From Thiotrichaceae bacterium (GTDB taxonomy: Bacteria > Pseudomonadota > Gammaproteobacteria > Beggiatoales > Beggiatoaceae), in NCBI GenBank assembly GCA_026991885.1, contig JALXAQ010000253.1, positions 32,172 to 96,171 of the forward strand: a stretch of 64,000 nt of DNA. Reading direction: 5' to 3'. The notes below the pieces were generated by a model. That model was given only the letters and a program-made list of their open reading frames with translations. It searched no databases and was not told where the DNA came from. Position 1 is the first letter of the stretch; every line of letters starts with the position of its first letter. Below are positions 63,986 to 64,000 of the stretch, one piece after another. A program made the translations under genes and the position numbers.

Positions 63986-64000
63986 TTTAAAGAGACAGTC

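Overview
The window is bacterial chromosome from a Gram-negative gammaproteobacterium. Its housekeeping neighbourhoods are typical of that class: rne divergent from rluC with a HAD phosphatase and sppA, pyrC-rnt, aroK-aroB, a separate holA and a 36-kDa-type sppA. The moderately AT-rich sequence is full of short palindromes, above all a core TCCAAGATTTATCTTGGA seen about ten times. It also has FGE-sulfatase/PEGA and Sel1 proteins. From memory this resembles large sulfur bacteria (Beggiatoa/Thiomargarita/Thioploca, Thiotrichales). That assignment is an inference and was not tested.

Layout. 1-5284: housekeeping genes (rne start, rluC, HAD phosphatase, sppA, crcB with a DUF190 partner, serS, Sel1 protein). 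5300-8314 (minus strand): two exported proteins, a coiled-coil protein and a PEGA/FGE-sulfatase protein whose 3' end looks like the variable repeat of a diversity-generating retroelement. 8452-11217 (minus strand): GtrA-like protein, FAD oxidoreductase and NAD-dependent epimerase. 11248-15910: argH, tRNA-Ala, tRNA-Arg, holA, Sel1/PEGA lipid- or envelope-type protein, proA. 16047-16742: a two-gene cassette that looks like an ADP-ribosyltransferase-fold toxin and an acidic partner. 17059-19932: rnt and pyrC (minus strand), then a DAHP synthase.

20112-56052 is a large exopolysaccharide/capsule island. It opens with a Wzc-type tyrosine kinase flanked by inverted copies of a miniature repeat element. 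A UDP-glucuronate-type epimerase and a WbpA/B/D/E-like set for diacetamido-uronic acid follow. Then come three flippase-type proteins, a predicted polymerase-like membrane protein, six glycosyltransferases, two polysaccharide deacetylase-like enzymes, a FemAB/GNAT protein, a sulfotransferase and a methyltransferase. There are two asparagine-synthase-type amidotransferases, one of them fused to a formyltransferase, and a dimethylformamidase-like protein. The chemistry predicted is an acidic polymer with uronamide, N-formyl or N-acetyl and sulfate groups. Two small cassettes interrupt the island: a DUF6036-like nucleotidyltransferase pair between 53-bp direct repeats, and an AAA ATPase/DUF4276 pair that looks like a defence system.

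56084-64000 returns to core genes: aroB and aroK, a DUF1624 membrane acyltransferase, wecA, a porin, hemH, leuC, tRNA-Ser, tRNA-Arg and a terminator. I saw no CRISPR array, rRNA, transposase, reverse transcriptase or integrase.
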